Assembly (NCBI GenBank): GCA_038257845.1
Contig: JBBSQL010000013.1
Location: 1 to 64,000, forward strand
Source: JAFDXJ01 sp038257845
Lineage (GTDB): Bacteria; Bacteroidota; Bacteroidia; Chitinophagales; Chitinophagaceae
Length of the DNA stretch: 64,000 nt
Direction of reading: 5' to 3'
A program made the translations under genes and the position numbers. Within the stretch, counting starts at the first letter, position 1, and every line of letters begins with the position of its first letter. Under the pieces are notes generated by a model. The model saw only the letters and a list, made by a program, of their open reading frames with translations, was not told the origin of the DNA and did no database searches. This document shows, piece by piece, positions 10,001 to 18,415 of the stretch.

Positions 10001-11845
10001 CAATCAAAATATACGAATGCAACTGGAAAAATTGAATGGACGGTGCGTTCGGATAATGAACAATTTGGTATTAATGCAGATGGATATTATAACCTGAAAG
10101 ACAGTTTGCATAAACCTTTATATACGACGATGAAATTAAATCATACACGTATCAGTTTTCTCAACCGTTTTCTCAGTACCATTTTTTCTGACCTCGATGG
10201 TTATGCTACCGGCAACCTGGTGATGCAGGGTTCGCCAAATTCGCCAATAATCACTGGTGACGCTACGTTGACGGACGCAGCATTGACAGTAAATTATACA
10301 AAAGTGAGGTACAATGTTGATTCCGCGATCATCCATTTCAATGAGCATTCAATTGATTTTGGTGACCTTACAATTAGAGACAGGTACAATAATTTCGCGA
10401 AGATCAAAGGTATTTTATATGAGACTGGATTTAAAAATATGCGCTACGATTTTGATATGTCCACGGATAAATTATTATTGCTGGATACGAAAGTGAAAGA
10501 CAACCAGCAATTTTATGGTAAGGCCATCGGTAAAGCTACGATGAGTATCAAAGGCCCGCAGGAAGATATGCGTATGTCCATCACGGGTGAAGTAAATGAT
10601 ACAACACATATTTATATTCCTACTTCCAATGATAAAGAAAGTACTGATGCAGATTTTATTGTATTCAAACAATATGGCGAAAAAATAACTGCGCCTGTTT
10701 TTGCATCTGATTCGAAACTCACAGTGGACCTGGATCTCACAGCCAACAACAAAGCACAGATAGATGTGATCCTGGATCCGCTTGCAGGTGATGTTATAGA
10801 AGCAACAGGCAATGGGCGGTTAAAAATAAAAGTTCCCGCCGTGGGAAACATGACGATGAACGGGAGATATAATATTGAAAAGGGGAGGTATAATTTCAAT
10901 TTTCAATCATTGGTGAGAAGGCCATTTGATTTTGTGGAAGGAGCTAATAATTATATTGAATGGAATGGTGATCCTTTCAAAGCAGACCTGCACGTAGATG
11001 CGCAATACACGGCAAAAAATGTTAGTCTCGGTACTTTATTAAATAATTCCGGACTCAACCTTGGCGGAACAGTACAAGGTTATCGTGGAGAGGTATATGT
11101 GATCGCTGAATTACGCGGCCTGCTAACAAAACCGGATATTAATTTCCGTTTTGATTTTCCACAGGGAAGCCCGATCAACAATGATAATAACCTGCGCTTA
11201 TTTTTAAATAAAGTGCAGCAGGATGATAATGAAATGCTCAAGCAAGTCACCTGGCTGATCGTGTTTGGCACATTCGCACCGTATGGTGAAATCGGCGGTG
11301 GCGGCAACCTGGCTCGCTCTACTGGTATCAATACCATTTCGCAAAAAGTAAGTAATGAAGTGAATAAAATTGTTTCCAATTTACTTGCCAAACTCACGGG
11401 CGATAAAAGTTTGCAGTTTGATGTGAGTACATCTACTTATAGCAGTGCGGATTTGATTGGCGGCGCTGCTTCGAATAGCAGGCTGGACAGGCAACAGGTT
11501 AATCTGAAAGTGAATCAGAGTTTATTGAATGGAAAAGTGATCGTCACATTTGGAACGGGCCTTGATTTTAATATCAGCAGTTCCACAATTCAGCAGGGGA
11601 ATTTTCAGTGGTTGCCGGATATTTCTGTACAAATAATTTTGTCGCGCGACAGGAAATTGCGTGCCATAGTTTTCAATAAAAGTAGTCTCGATGTTTCCAG
11701 TGGAAATATTGGCCGCACCACGCGGCAGGGCGTGAGCATTACCTATTCATTTGATTTTCCGAAAGACAAAAATATTATACTGGAACCCAAAGAAAAAAAG
11801 CGAAAGGTACCGTATAAAGATTCTACAGAAGGGAATGAAGAATAG
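7064..11845 (+). CDS. TamB-like translocation and assembly module protein (DUF490)
   Basis: A 1593-residue protein. One N-terminal membrane anchor (about residues 8-28, 'IFLRIILVLLGLIFLVYLLI') precedes a very long beta-rich repetitive region with many 'G.....I.NGNF..' strands. The C-terminal DUF490/TamB domain includes 'DLDLTANNKAQIDVILDP', 'GRYNIEKGRYNFNFQSLVRRPF' and 'QVTWLIVFGTFAPYGE'. AsmA/TamB-like proteins span the periplasm as hydrophobic grooves and are implicated in outer-membrane protein insertion and phospholipid transport. Bacteroidota versions of about 1500-1700 residues are common and usually single genes. The ATG at 7064 gives the anchor directly. It sits 91 bp after the oxidoreductase and probably has its own promoter (TATCTTTA just upstream). 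Confidence 0.88.
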   Translation: MQILKKALKIFLRIILVLLGLIFLVYLLIQTSPVQNFLAGKATTYLSKELKTEVHLDKISFSLLDKVDLTGFLIRDRGNDTILYAGALKLRVTDWFIFKKQIELKYIGLEDAVIFQNRKDSVWNFQFLIDYFSKTSTTKKDTTGISLNFKKLDLKNVLYVKDDEWVGQKMSAKVGSLLLDADKIDLSKNIFLIHTLELDKPNFILENFDGLRPDSLSAKVFEVDSISRLNPSGITAKINSIKITNGYFGNLKRGAKSEKGKFDGTNIQASSLNGTIEKFVLENDTILAKVNLNAKERSGFELKRLKANVKINPQILEFSEMDLRAGNSSIGDYYAMRYKHFNADMADFINKISITANFKNAMVSSNDITYFAPALNDWKKDISLSGKFRGTISDFQIGDFFARTDQNTYASGNLTMKGLPDIDRTNIQLKNAVVQTNIRGISFLYNGLTQFKNPDFESLGNVRFQGNYAGTIHDFAINGNFSTALGAFYTNLKLGFPKNGEPVYSGTIQTKQFNVGRFINSDSLGLISFEGKVDGTSFTLNKIKTTLNGVFASLQFNGYTYQNLRINGTLQKQKFSGEFLANDPNFNFTSNIEIDLSGEAPSFNVLGDLGVANFKKLNLTNKDFQLTGLFDLNFTGHNIDDFLGTAKILNAVLLSDSTQLDFDSLSISAYYDSSHEKILSIISNQFDATVKGKFSILDLPNSFQSFLNTYYPALINKPKVAPQNQDFSVIVHTYNFDKYAHLINPQLSGMDNVSITGSVNTSSKDSGFYFTANFPHVQYSKYKLKDAYIQGSGAFDTLHIKGDIDRFYVGDSLFFPSSKFTIISSNNHSVLHLETSASEKLNAADLNADIYNLDDGVRIKFRPSSFVLNSKKWDLEKEGELVIRKNSAVANNVKFKQGFQEISIESENQDSTAGNNLVVKLKDVNIGDFTSLFIKSPTLEGIANGNIFLRDFYGKFNAAAEIDATQFRLDDDSVGHVVVQSKYTNATGKIEWTVRSDNEQFGINADGYYNLKDSLHKPLYTTMKLNHTRISFLNRFLSTIFSDLDGYATGNLVMQGSPNSPIITGDATLTDAALTVNYTKVRYNVDSAIIHFNEHSIDFGDLTIRDRYNNFAKIKGILYETGFKNMRYDFDMSTDKLLLLDTKVKDNQQFYGKAIGKATMSIKGPQEDMRMSITGEVNDTTHIYIPTSNDKESTDADFIVFKQYGEKITAPVFASDSKLTVDLDLTANNKAQIDVILDPLAGDVIEATGNGRLKIKVPAVGNMTMNGRYNIEKGRYNFNFQSLVRRPFDFVEGANNYIEWNGDPFKADLHVDAQYTAKNVSLGTLLNNSGLNLGGTVQGYRGEVYVIAELRGLLTKPDINFRFDFPQGSPINNDNNLRLFLNKVQQDDNEMLKQVTWLIVFGTFAPYGEIGGGGNLARSTGINTISQKVSNEVNKIVSNLLAKLTGDKSLQFDVSTSTYSSADLIGGAASNSRLDRQQVNLKVNQSLLNGKVIVTFGTGLDFNISSSTIQQGNFQWLPDISVQIILSRDRKLRAIVFNKSSLDVSSGNIGRTTRQGVSITYSFDFPKDKNIILEPKEKKRKVPYKDSTEGNEE

Positions 11846-11981
11846 GATATTTTTTTAAGAAATTATTGGATGAATAAATGTAATGAGCAGGTACGCAAAT
11901 TTAAAAGAAAGAAATGTTGAATTTTAAATTCAAGTTTCATGTAATTAAAATGCAATTAATATTGTGTATTTATATTTTATA

Positions 11982-12202
11982 ATGCCGCCCTTACAGGGCT
12001 CTGGTTATTCCCCAATTTATCATTTCTACCAAAGTATCGCCCCGATGGGGCTATAATTATTCTGAAAATTTGAATTTGAGAAAACTGAAAAATGTATTAA
12101 AAATAAAAGTCATCACAATTTTTTTTTCAAAGGCCCAGAGGGTCGGTACTTTGGTAGCATAAATTATTGCTTTCTTTTTATGGAGCCCTGTAGGGGCGGC
12201 AT
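11982..12202. repeat. Palindromic repeat module, copy 1 (left of transposase)
   Basis: The ends form an inverted pair: GCCGCCCTTACAGGGCTC on the left and GAGCCCTGTAGGGGCGGC on the right. Inside is a second inverted pair: CTACCAAAGTA with a CGCCCCGATGGGGCTATAA hairpin on the left, against a GGTCGGTACTTTGGTAG arm on the right. The whole 221 bp is a nested imperfect palindrome. A second copy lies on the other side of the Y1 transposase gene. The rest of the gene-free stretch 11846-12257 is AT-rich with no other feature seen. Confidence 0.85.
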
Positions 12203-12257
12203 TTTGCTAAATATTTTTAATTCTAATGATTCAAATGTGAAAGCGTGCATTTCAAAT

Positions 12258-12718
12258 TCAATCAAAAAATTCATACAAATATTTATCATCATATTCAATC
12301 CCAAATTCATTTAACAACTTTAAATATTCCTCTTTAAATGTAATTACTTTATGATGCTTTTCCTGGTTCATTATATATTTAATCAAAACATCTCGTTGAC
12401 TTTTTGAATACGAAAATGCGCTATATCCATTTTGCCATTCAAATTTTTTTTTATAAAATGCTGTTCATTTATCCACCTGCTACTATTTGATTTCATTGTT
12501 CCAATAAAATCTGCAATAGGAGTTATAAGTGGCATACCAAATAATGCATGTACATGGTCTTTCCATCCGCCAACAGCCAAAGACTTCCCCCCTTTTGCAT
12601 TTATGATACCTTCAATATATTTATGCAGGTTATCACGCCAATTATCCAAAATAAAGTTTTCGCGGTACTTAACAGCAAACACAGCGTGTATTGTAATTTG
12701 TGTGTAAGTATTTGCCAT
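12258..12718 (-). pseudogene. IS200/IS605-type (REP-associated) Y1 transposase, frameshifted in a poly-A run
   Basis: The start ATG at 12718 gives MANTYTQITIHAVFAVKYREN, the usual opening of TnpA/RAYT proteins. The HUH-type metal motif is 'KDHVHALFG'. After 'INEQHFIKK' the gene runs through nine A residues (plus-strand T at 12444-12452) and the frame changes, stopping at 12383 after 111 residues. Reading on in the -1 frame restores the family C-terminus: 'FEWQNGYSAFSYSKSQRD', then 'LIKYIMNQEKHHK' and 'YLKLLNEFGIEYDDKYLYE', stop at 12258. The catalytic tyrosine ('IKYIMNQ') is therefore beyond the shift. Either one A was lost (pseudogene or sequencing error) or a programmed -1 slip on the A run makes the full enzyme. 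Confidence 0.85.
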
Positions 12719-12842
12719 AAAACAAGTATTTTTTTCAAATAAATATACAAATTTGATTTTGCTTTTTCAAGTAATTAAATCAAATCAATTTGAATTTTTC
12801 AATTCTTAATAATTTTCCAATTCAAAATTTACCAAAAAAATA

Positions 12843-13157
12843 ATGCCGCCCCTACAGGGCTCTGATTTATTCCCGAAATGTTTTATTCTACCAAAGTAGT
12901 GCCCCGATGGGGCTATAATTATTCTGAAAATGAAGATTTGTGAAAAATCAAAAATGAATTTTAAACCTTAAACACCGCAGGGTTAATTCTATCCATCAAT
13001 CTTAACAAGCATTAAAACAATTTCAAAAATGTTTCGAATGCGCTAATTTTTGAAAACTGAAAAATAAAATTCACAGAATTTTTAAAAGCCCAGAGGGCCG
13101 ACATTTTGGTAGTATAAATTCTTGCTTCCTTTTTCTGGAGCCCTGTAGGAGCGGCAT
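12843..13157. repeat. Palindromic repeat module, copy 2 (right of transposase)
   Basis: This has the same outer arms as copy 1 (GCCGCCCCTACAGGGCTC on the left, GAGCCCTGTAGGAGCGGC on the right) and the same inner CTACCAAAGTA / TTTTGGTAG arms and CCCCGATGGGGC hairpin. The centre is about 95 bp longer than in copy 1 and is different sequence. The gene-free stretch 12719-13222 contains only this module and AT-rich flanks. Confidence 0.85.
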
Positions 13158-13222
13158 TTTTAAATCTAATTAACAAATCTTTTGTACTCCCCAACCCGCC
13201 TTTGATTTTGCTATAAGAATTT

Positions 13223-14155
13223 TTATTCCTTCGAAATAAATTTCAAATTCCTTCTGATGCCTTCATATTTACTGCGCTTCAATGGCGATCTTTTAAAAAT
13301 TGTTTTGAAATTTTCTTCACTCATTTCCATCCATTCATCATTTCTGAGATTGAGAATTTCCGGGATAGGCCGCAAAGCTTCATCCCGCGTGGGTTTACTG
13401 AATCTATTCCAGGGGCAAACATCCTGGCAGGTATCACATCCAAACATCCAGCCATCAAATTTATTTTTCATTTCAGTTGGTATCAGCATGTCTTTTAATT
13501 CAATGGTAAAATAGCTGATACACTTGCTTCCATCTATAACTTTATTTTCTAAAATCGCTTCGGTAGGGCATGCATCAATACAACGCCTGCAACTTCCGCA
13601 ATAATCTTTGAATAATGGATCATCATATTCTAACGCAAGATCCGTGATCAGAGTGGCAATGAAAAAAAAGGAACCTTCATTTTTGTTGATCAAATTTCCA
13701 TTTTTACCAATCCATCCCAGGCCACTTCGCTGTGCCCAGCTTCGCTCCAATACCGGTGCTGAATCCACGAAACCACGGCCATTAATTTCTCCTATGTCGG
13801 TTCGCAACAAATGAAGAAATTCATTCAACTTTTCTTTGATTATAAAATGATAATCGGGTCCATAAGCGTACTTTGAAATTTTCGGAGTACCCGTTTTTTG
13901 CATCTCCGCGGGATAATAATTTTTCAATAAAGTGATCACAGATTTTGCGCCGGGTACGAGTAAAGATGGATTTGTCCGCAGGTCAAAATGATTTTCCATA
14001 TACGCCATTTTTCCATGATAGCCTTTGTGCAACCAGGCCTCAAGCCGCCGTGCATCATCATCCATTGGTACTGCTTTAGCAATACCGCAAAATTCAAAAC
14101 CACAATTCAAAGCAGTTGATTTTGCAAAAGATGTATATGCAGAAAAAGGGATCAT
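13223..14155 (-). CDS. queG: tRNA epoxyqueuosine(34) reductase QueG
   Basis: A 310-residue cobalamin- and Fe-S-dependent enzyme that reduces epoxyqueuosine to queuosine at tRNA position 34. The N-terminal half carries the family sequence 'LRTNPSLLVPGAKSVI' and 'VDSAPVLERSWAQRSGLGWIGKNG'. The two 4Fe-4S clusters are bound by 'CGSCRRCIDACPTEAI' and 'CDTCQDVCPWN'. It ends near residue 310, the shorter form without the HEAT-like extension of some homologues. The ATG at 14155 gives a normal N-terminus. It is transcribed away from clpB across a 271-bp intergenic region. Confidence 0.95.
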   Translation of the reverse strand: MIPFSAYTSFAKSTALNCGFEFCGIAKAVPMDDDARRLEAWLHKGYHGKMAYMENHFDLRTNPSLLVPGAKSVITLLKNYYPAEMQKTGTPKISKYAYGPDYHFIIKEKLNEFLHLLRTDIGEINGRGFVDSAPVLERSWAQRSGLGWIGKNGNLINKNEGSFFFIATLITDLALEYDDPLFKDYCGSCRRCIDACPTEAILENKVIDGSKCISYFTIELKDMLIPTEMKNKFDGWMFGCDTCQDVCPWNRFSKPTRDEALRPIPEILNLRNDEWMEMSEENFKTIFKRSPLKRSKYEGIRRNLKFISKE

Positions 14156-14352
14156 GAATTATTAACAGGAAATTATTTGTAAAGATACGTACCGTGCAGT
14201 GGAAGATTTTGTTTAAAATCAGATTCCATAAATTTATCTTTTTATGATTTTATAAATGCTCTAATAAATACATATATTTCTCTGCAACTATTACATGAAA
14301 ATCAATACGACACTGTCTTTGCGGCAGTTTTACACGTTTTTATACGACATAA

Positions 14353-14382
14353 TTTCCTGAATAAAAACTGGATGTAATTTTG
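14353..14382 (+). promoter_or_regulatory. Candidate promoter of clpB
   Basis: TAATTTTG at 14375-14382 fits the Bacteroidota -7 box TAnnTTTG, with a weak TTTC at about 18 bp upstream. The predicted transcript would start near 14386 and have a leader of about 40 nt. No CIRCE-type operator is visible. Confidence 0.35.
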
Positions 14383-14426
14383 CAGGGAATGGTCATACAA
14401 AATTTAAAATAAATACACAAGATATT

Positions 14427-17027
14427 ATGGCAATGAATAATTATACCGTGAAGGCCCAGGAATTGATTCAGGCCGCACAACAGGAAGCATTCAACGATCA
14501 AAATCCAAATATTGAATCATTACATTTACTCAAGGCAATCCTTGATGATAATGATAGTCCTGTACAATTTTTACTGAAAAAAAATAATGTCAACATCGCG
14601 CATGTTGAAAATAAAGTATCGGAAGCGATTGCACGTTTACCAAAAACAAGTGGCGGTGATCCCGCACAAGTGATGAGCCGCGATATGAATAATGTGTTGC
14701 TTCGTGCAAATGCATCCTTAAAAACTTTTGGCGATGAATTTATTAACCCGGAACATTTACTTATCGGCTTATTGCAAACGAATGATGAAACATCCAAGAT
14801 TTTAAAAGACGCCGGCCTCACAGAAAAAGGTTTGGTTGCAGCCACCAAAGAATTGAGAAAAGGTTCTACCGTCAATTCTCAAACACAATCACAACAATAT
14901 AATGCGTTACAGAAATACGCGAAAAATTTAAATGAATTAGCAAGCGCAAATAAACTCGATCCCGTGATCGGGCGCGATGAAGAAATACGCCGCACCTTGC
15001 ATATTTTATCCCGCCGTTCCAAAAATAATCCGCTGCTTGTGGGTGAACCTGGTGTAGGTAAAACCGCGATAGCAGAAGGTTTGGCGCATCGTATTGTAAA
15101 TGGCGATGTGCCTGAAAACTTGAAATCAAAAATTATTTTTGCATTGGACATGGGCTTATTAATTGCCGGTGCAAAATATAAAGGTGAATTTGAAGAGCGT
15201 TTAAAAGCAGTCATTAAAGAAGTCACAGAAAGTGATGGAGAAATTATTTTATTCATTGATGAAATTCATACGCTTGTTGGTGCCGGCGGCGGCGAAGGCG
15301 CGATGGACGCAGCCAATATTTTGAAACCTGCACTGGCACGCGGTGAACTGCGTGCGATAGGTGCAACAACATTAAATGAATATCAAAAGTTTTTTGAAAA
15401 AGACAAAGCACTAGAAAGACGTTTTCAGAAAGTAATGATTGGTGAGCCCAGCGTGGAAGAAGCCATTTCTATTTTGCGCGGATTGAAAGACCGCTATGAA
15501 ACACATCATCATGTGCGTATAAAAGATGAAGCAATTATTGCTGCCGTTGAATTATCCAACCGCTATATTACTGATCGCTTTTTACCGGATAAAGCCATTG
15601 ATTTAATTGATGAAAGCGCCGCGAAACTCCGGCTGGAAATGAATTCCATGCCAGAAGAATTGGATACATTAGAACGCCAGATTCGTCAATTAGAAATAGA
15701 AAGAGAAGCGATAAAAAGAGAAAATGATACACAAAAATTAAAAGAACTGAATACCACCATCAGCAACCTGATGGTTGAACGCGATACTTATAAAGCTAAG
15801 TGGAGAGAAGAAAAGGAATTGGTGGATAAAATTCAGAATGCAAAAGCTTCTATCGAGCAATTAAAAATGCAGGCCGATAAAGCAGAGCGCGATGGCGATT
15901 ATGGAAAAGTGGCGGAGATCCGTTATGGAAAGATCCAGGAGCAGGAAAAAAATATTGATGAACTCACTACAGAATTAGGAAAGATCAGTGAAAATTCCCG
16001 CCTGATGAAAGAGGAAGTAGATGCGGAAGATATTGCAGAAAATGTGGCCAAAGCCACCGGAATTCCTGTTAGCAGAATGCTGCAATCGGAGAAAGAAAAA
16101 TTATTGCAACTCGAAGAAAAATTGCATGAACGCGTGATCGGCCAGGAAGAAGCAATCACAGCAGTGGCTGACGCGATACGCAGGAGCAGAGCGGGTTTGA
16201 GCGATCCGCGAAAACCCATAGGTTCATTTATTTTTCTCGGAACAACGGGTGTGGGTAAAACGGAATTGGCTAAAGCGCTGGCAGAATATTTATTCGATGA
16301 TGAAAGTATGATGACGCGTATTGATATGAGTGAATACCAGGAAAAACATTCTGTTTCCCGGCTCATTGGCGCACCTCCAGGTTATGTAGGTTATGATGAA
16401 GGTGGACAACTTACAGAAGCTGTTCGTCGTAAGCCATACAGCGTGGTGTTGCTGGATGAAATTGAAAAAGCGCATCCCGATGTTTTCAATGTATTGTTAC
16501 AGGTATTGGATGATGGCCGGCTCACAGATAATAAAGGGCGCATTGTAAATTTTAAAAATACCATCATCATAATGACGAGCAATCTCGGCAGTCATATTAT
16601 TCAGGATGCATTTGAAAATGTAGATGAAAAAAATATTGAAGAAGTAGAAGAAAAAACAAAAGTTGAAGTGATGAACTTATTGAGGCAAACAATCCGTCCG
16701 GAATTTTTAAACCGGGTTGATGAGATCATCATGTTTCATCCATTAATGAAAAAAGAAATTCGTGGTATCATAAAAATTCAGTTGAAACAATTGCATGATC
16801 TTTTAAAGGAAAATAATATTGATCTTGAATTTACCGATTACCTCGTTGATTACCTCGTAGAAAACGGCTATGATCCGCAGTTTGGCGCAAGGCCATTAAA
16901 AAGATTAATACAAAAAGGGATCGTGAATCAATTGAGCAAAAAAATTCTTGCCGGCGATGTCAACAGGAATTTCCCGATGCTGGTAGATGTGTTTGATGGG
17001 AATATTGTTTTCAGGAATGAAAAATAG
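14427..17027 (+). CDS. clpB: ATP-dependent disaggregase ClpB
   Basis: An 866-residue Hsp100 protein, full length for the family. The N domain (residues 1-150) starts 'NNYTVKAQELIQAAQQEA'. AAA+ domain 1 has Walker A 'GEPGVGKTA' near residue 206 and Walker B 'ILFIDEIH'. A long coiled-coil middle domain (about 410-525, 'ERQIRQLEIEREAIKREN') separates it from AAA+ domain 2, with Walker A 'GTTGVGKTE' near 605 and 'VVLLDEIEKAHPDV'. The middle domain distinguishes ClpB from ClpA/ClpC. It resolves protein aggregates together with DnaK. The ATG at 14427 or the one two codons later are equally possible starts. Confidence 0.97.
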   Translation: MAMNNYTVKAQELIQAAQQEAFNDQNPNIESLHLLKAILDDNDSPVQFLLKKNNVNIAHVENKVSEAIARLPKTSGGDPAQVMSRDMNNVLLRANASLKTFGDEFINPEHLLIGLLQTNDETSKILKDAGLTEKGLVAATKELRKGSTVNSQTQSQQYNALQKYAKNLNELASANKLDPVIGRDEEIRRTLHILSRRSKNNPLLVGEPGVGKTAIAEGLAHRIVNGDVPENLKSKIIFALDMGLLIAGAKYKGEFEERLKAVIKEVTESDGEIILFIDEIHTLVGAGGGEGAMDAANILKPALARGELRAIGATTLNEYQKFFEKDKALERRFQKVMIGEPSVEEAISILRGLKDRYETHHHVRIKDEAIIAAVELSNRYITDRFLPDKAIDLIDESAAKLRLEMNSMPEELDTLERQIRQLEIEREAIKRENDTQKLKELNTTISNLMVERDTYKAKWREEKELVDKIQNAKASIEQLKMQADKAERDGDYGKVAEIRYGKIQEQEKNIDELTTELGKISENSRLMKEEVDAEDIAENVAKATGIPVSRMLQSEKEKLLQLEEKLHERVIGQEEAITAVADAIRRSRAGLSDPRKPIGSFIFLGTTGVGKTELAKALAEYLFDDESMMTRIDMSEYQEKHSVSRLIGAPPGYVGYDEGGQLTEAVRRKPYSVVLLDEIEKAHPDVFNVLLQVLDDGRLTDNKGRIVNFKNTIIIMTSNLGSHIIQDAFENVDEKNIEEVEEKTKVEVMNLLRQTIRPEFLNRVDEIIMFHPLMKKEIRGIIKIQLKQLHDLLKENNIDLEFTDYLVDYLVENGYDPQFGARPLKRLIQKGIVNQLSKKILAGDVNRNFPMLVDVFDGNIVFRNEK

Positions 17028-17492
17028 GGATGTTTGTTGTTTGGGGTTTCGGGTTTGAGCCCCCGGATCTTGCGACTTTACTTTCTTGTTGTTGATTTTT
17101 TATTTCATTTTAGTCATCATGTTTTGTGACAATATCTTTTTTTTTGCGTCATCAGCTAGTTAATATATCCCGCAGATGGCGCAGATTTTCGCAGATGAAC
17201 TCCTATTAAAAAAAATCAGTTCTCTACGGCAATGATTGTCGCTTAACAGTTTTACAGGTGTTGAAAATATATGAAAAATCATTTAGGAAATTTTTGGTCA
17301 GGCGACCAAAAATAGCGGAGTGATTCAAAAAAAATAATCCGTTTTTATTCATTGTTTTCAACAAATAAAAATGGCAGTCCAATACTTCATGCTGCCCAAT
17401 GTACAGGCGTACAAGAGTGCGACGCAACAGGTGATCCTATGAAAAACAAAAGCTGGTAACAAAAGATTCAAAAAAGTTATGAAATAACTTTC
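17028..17492. other. Gene-free intergenic stretch with a hairpin and a short repeat
   Basis: No convincing gene. It contains three GCAGAT words in 17172-17199 and a perfect hairpin at 17291-17312 (TTTTTGGTC, 4-nt loop, GACCAAAAA) followed by TAGCGGAGTG. The same hairpin-plus-tail recurs near 63354, and a related form lies near 38892. The region separates clpB from the convergent carbonic anhydrase gene. Confidence 0.6.
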
Positions 17493-18116
17493 CTATTCAA
17501 AAAAAGTTACCTGTCCATTATCCAAATCATATAATGCGCCAATGATTTTTATTTGCCCGGCATTTTCCATTTCTACAAGAATCGGGCTTTGCTGCCTGAT
17601 TTTTTCTACGACTATATGAATATTATTTGTCGTTACATTTCGGACGAAACTTTTATTGGTGCTGTTCCTTACTTCTGTGGTTGCTTTTTCCATTTCTATA
17701 GCCGGTTTTATTTTATCGAGTAAACCGGTGACATGGCCCAACTCTACATGATCACAGGCACCGCTGATCGCTCCGCATTTTGTATGACCCAATACCACGA
17801 TCAGTTTTGAACCACTGAGTTTACAGGAATATTCCATACTGCCCAAAATATCATCGTTCAAAATATTTCCCGCAATGCGTATGCTGAAAATATCGCCAAG
17901 CCCCTGGTCAAAAATGAGTTCCGCTGAAGTGCGCGAATCAATGCAACTGAGTATAGCCGCAAATGGAAACTGTCCTGCAGAAGTGACGTTCGCCTGTTCT
18001 AATAAATCGCGGTTGGCTTTAATATTACTGACAAAACGGGCATTCCCTTCTTTCAATATTTGCAAAGCCAGTGAAGGCGTCAGTTCTTCCTGTGTTTCTT
18101 TCGTGTGTGTACGCAA
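17493..18116 (-). CDS. Beta-class carbonic anhydrase
   Basis: A 207-residue beta-carbonic anhydrase interconverting CO2 and bicarbonate. The zinc ligands are Cys58 and Asp60 in 'LSCIDSRTS' (with Arg62 forming the Asp-Arg dyad) and His111/Cys114 in 'VLGHTKCGAI'. 'IFSIRIAGNILNDDILGSMEYS' is the conserved helix-turn region. There is no signal peptide, so it is cytoplasmic. Length and motif order match the bacterial type. It stands alone, convergent with clpB and divergent from the ABC permease operon. Confidence 0.95.
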   Translation of the reverse strand: MRTHTKETQEELTPSLALQILKEGNARFVSNIKANRDLLEQANVTSAGQFPFAAILSCIDSRTSAELIFDQGLGDIFSIRIAGNILNDDILGSMEYSCKLSGSKLIVVLGHTKCGAISGACDHVELGHVTGLLDKIKPAIEMEKATTEVRNSTNKSFVRNVTTNNIHIVVEKIRQQSPILVEMENAGQIKIIGALYDLDNGQVTFFE

Positions 18117-18199
18117 TGGTTTTTTTTTGATTTTGCAAACTTAAATCATTCATTTTTTAAAAGAAAATTCATTGCATCGTTATAAAATAAGTTTTCCCG

Positions 18200-18240
18200 T
18201 TCAAAACCGCACACAAGTTGTATCAAAACCGTACACAAAA
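18200..18240. promoter_or_regulatory. Direct repeat upstream of ABC permease operon (possible activator sites)
   Basis: CAAAACCGCACACAA and CAAAACCGTACACAA occur about 21 bp apart, roughly two helical turns, some 180-210 bp upstream of the permease start. Two near-identical sites on one face of the helix suggest a regulator binding region. The protein is not identified. Confidence 0.4.
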
Positions 18241-18286
18241 CACGAATGAAGTTTTATAACTTATTCAAAACCAAAGCCTACGTTTA

Positions 18287-18302
18287 CGGCATTGTGTTGG
18301 CA
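18287..18302 (+). promoter_or_regulatory. Weak sigma-54-like promoter candidate
   Basis: CGGCATTGTGTTGGCA has GG and GC at the 12-nt separation of a -24/-12 promoter, but the -12 half is imperfect. A second pair just downstream (TTGGCAG and ATTGCA) has better words but 3 bp too much spacing. Weak support only. Confidence 0.2.
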
Positions 18303-18335
18303 GCCGATATATTGCAGAGACTCAAAATGTTTAAC

Positions 18336-18370
18336 GTTGAGACCCAACAAATTTTATGTTGAGACCCAAC
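18336..18370. repeat. Duplicated 13-mer GTTGAGACCCAAC in permease leader
   Basis: GTTGAGACCCAAC occurs at 18336-18348 and 18358-18370. Each can fold as a short GTTG/CAAC hairpin; the second extends to ATGTTG/CAACAT. Both sit in the probable 5' leader of the ABC permease operon, 46-80 bp before the start codon. Confidence 0.5.
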
Positions 18371-18415
18371 ATCTTGTGTCTTTACATATCGTCACGTAGA
18401 AAAAAACAAAGGATT

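Noticed and set aside
13012..13194. 60-codon minus-strand frame beside queG
   Set aside because: It lies entirely in and around the second palindromic module and encodes repeat-derived sequence.
17224..17427. 67-codon minus-strand frame downstream of clpB
   Set aside because: It translates the GGTC/GACC hairpin and AT-rich flanks; no protein features.
18287..18320. Firm sigma-54 promoter for the ABC permease operon
   Set aside because: Neither candidate has both correct words and correct spacing; kept only as a weak feature.
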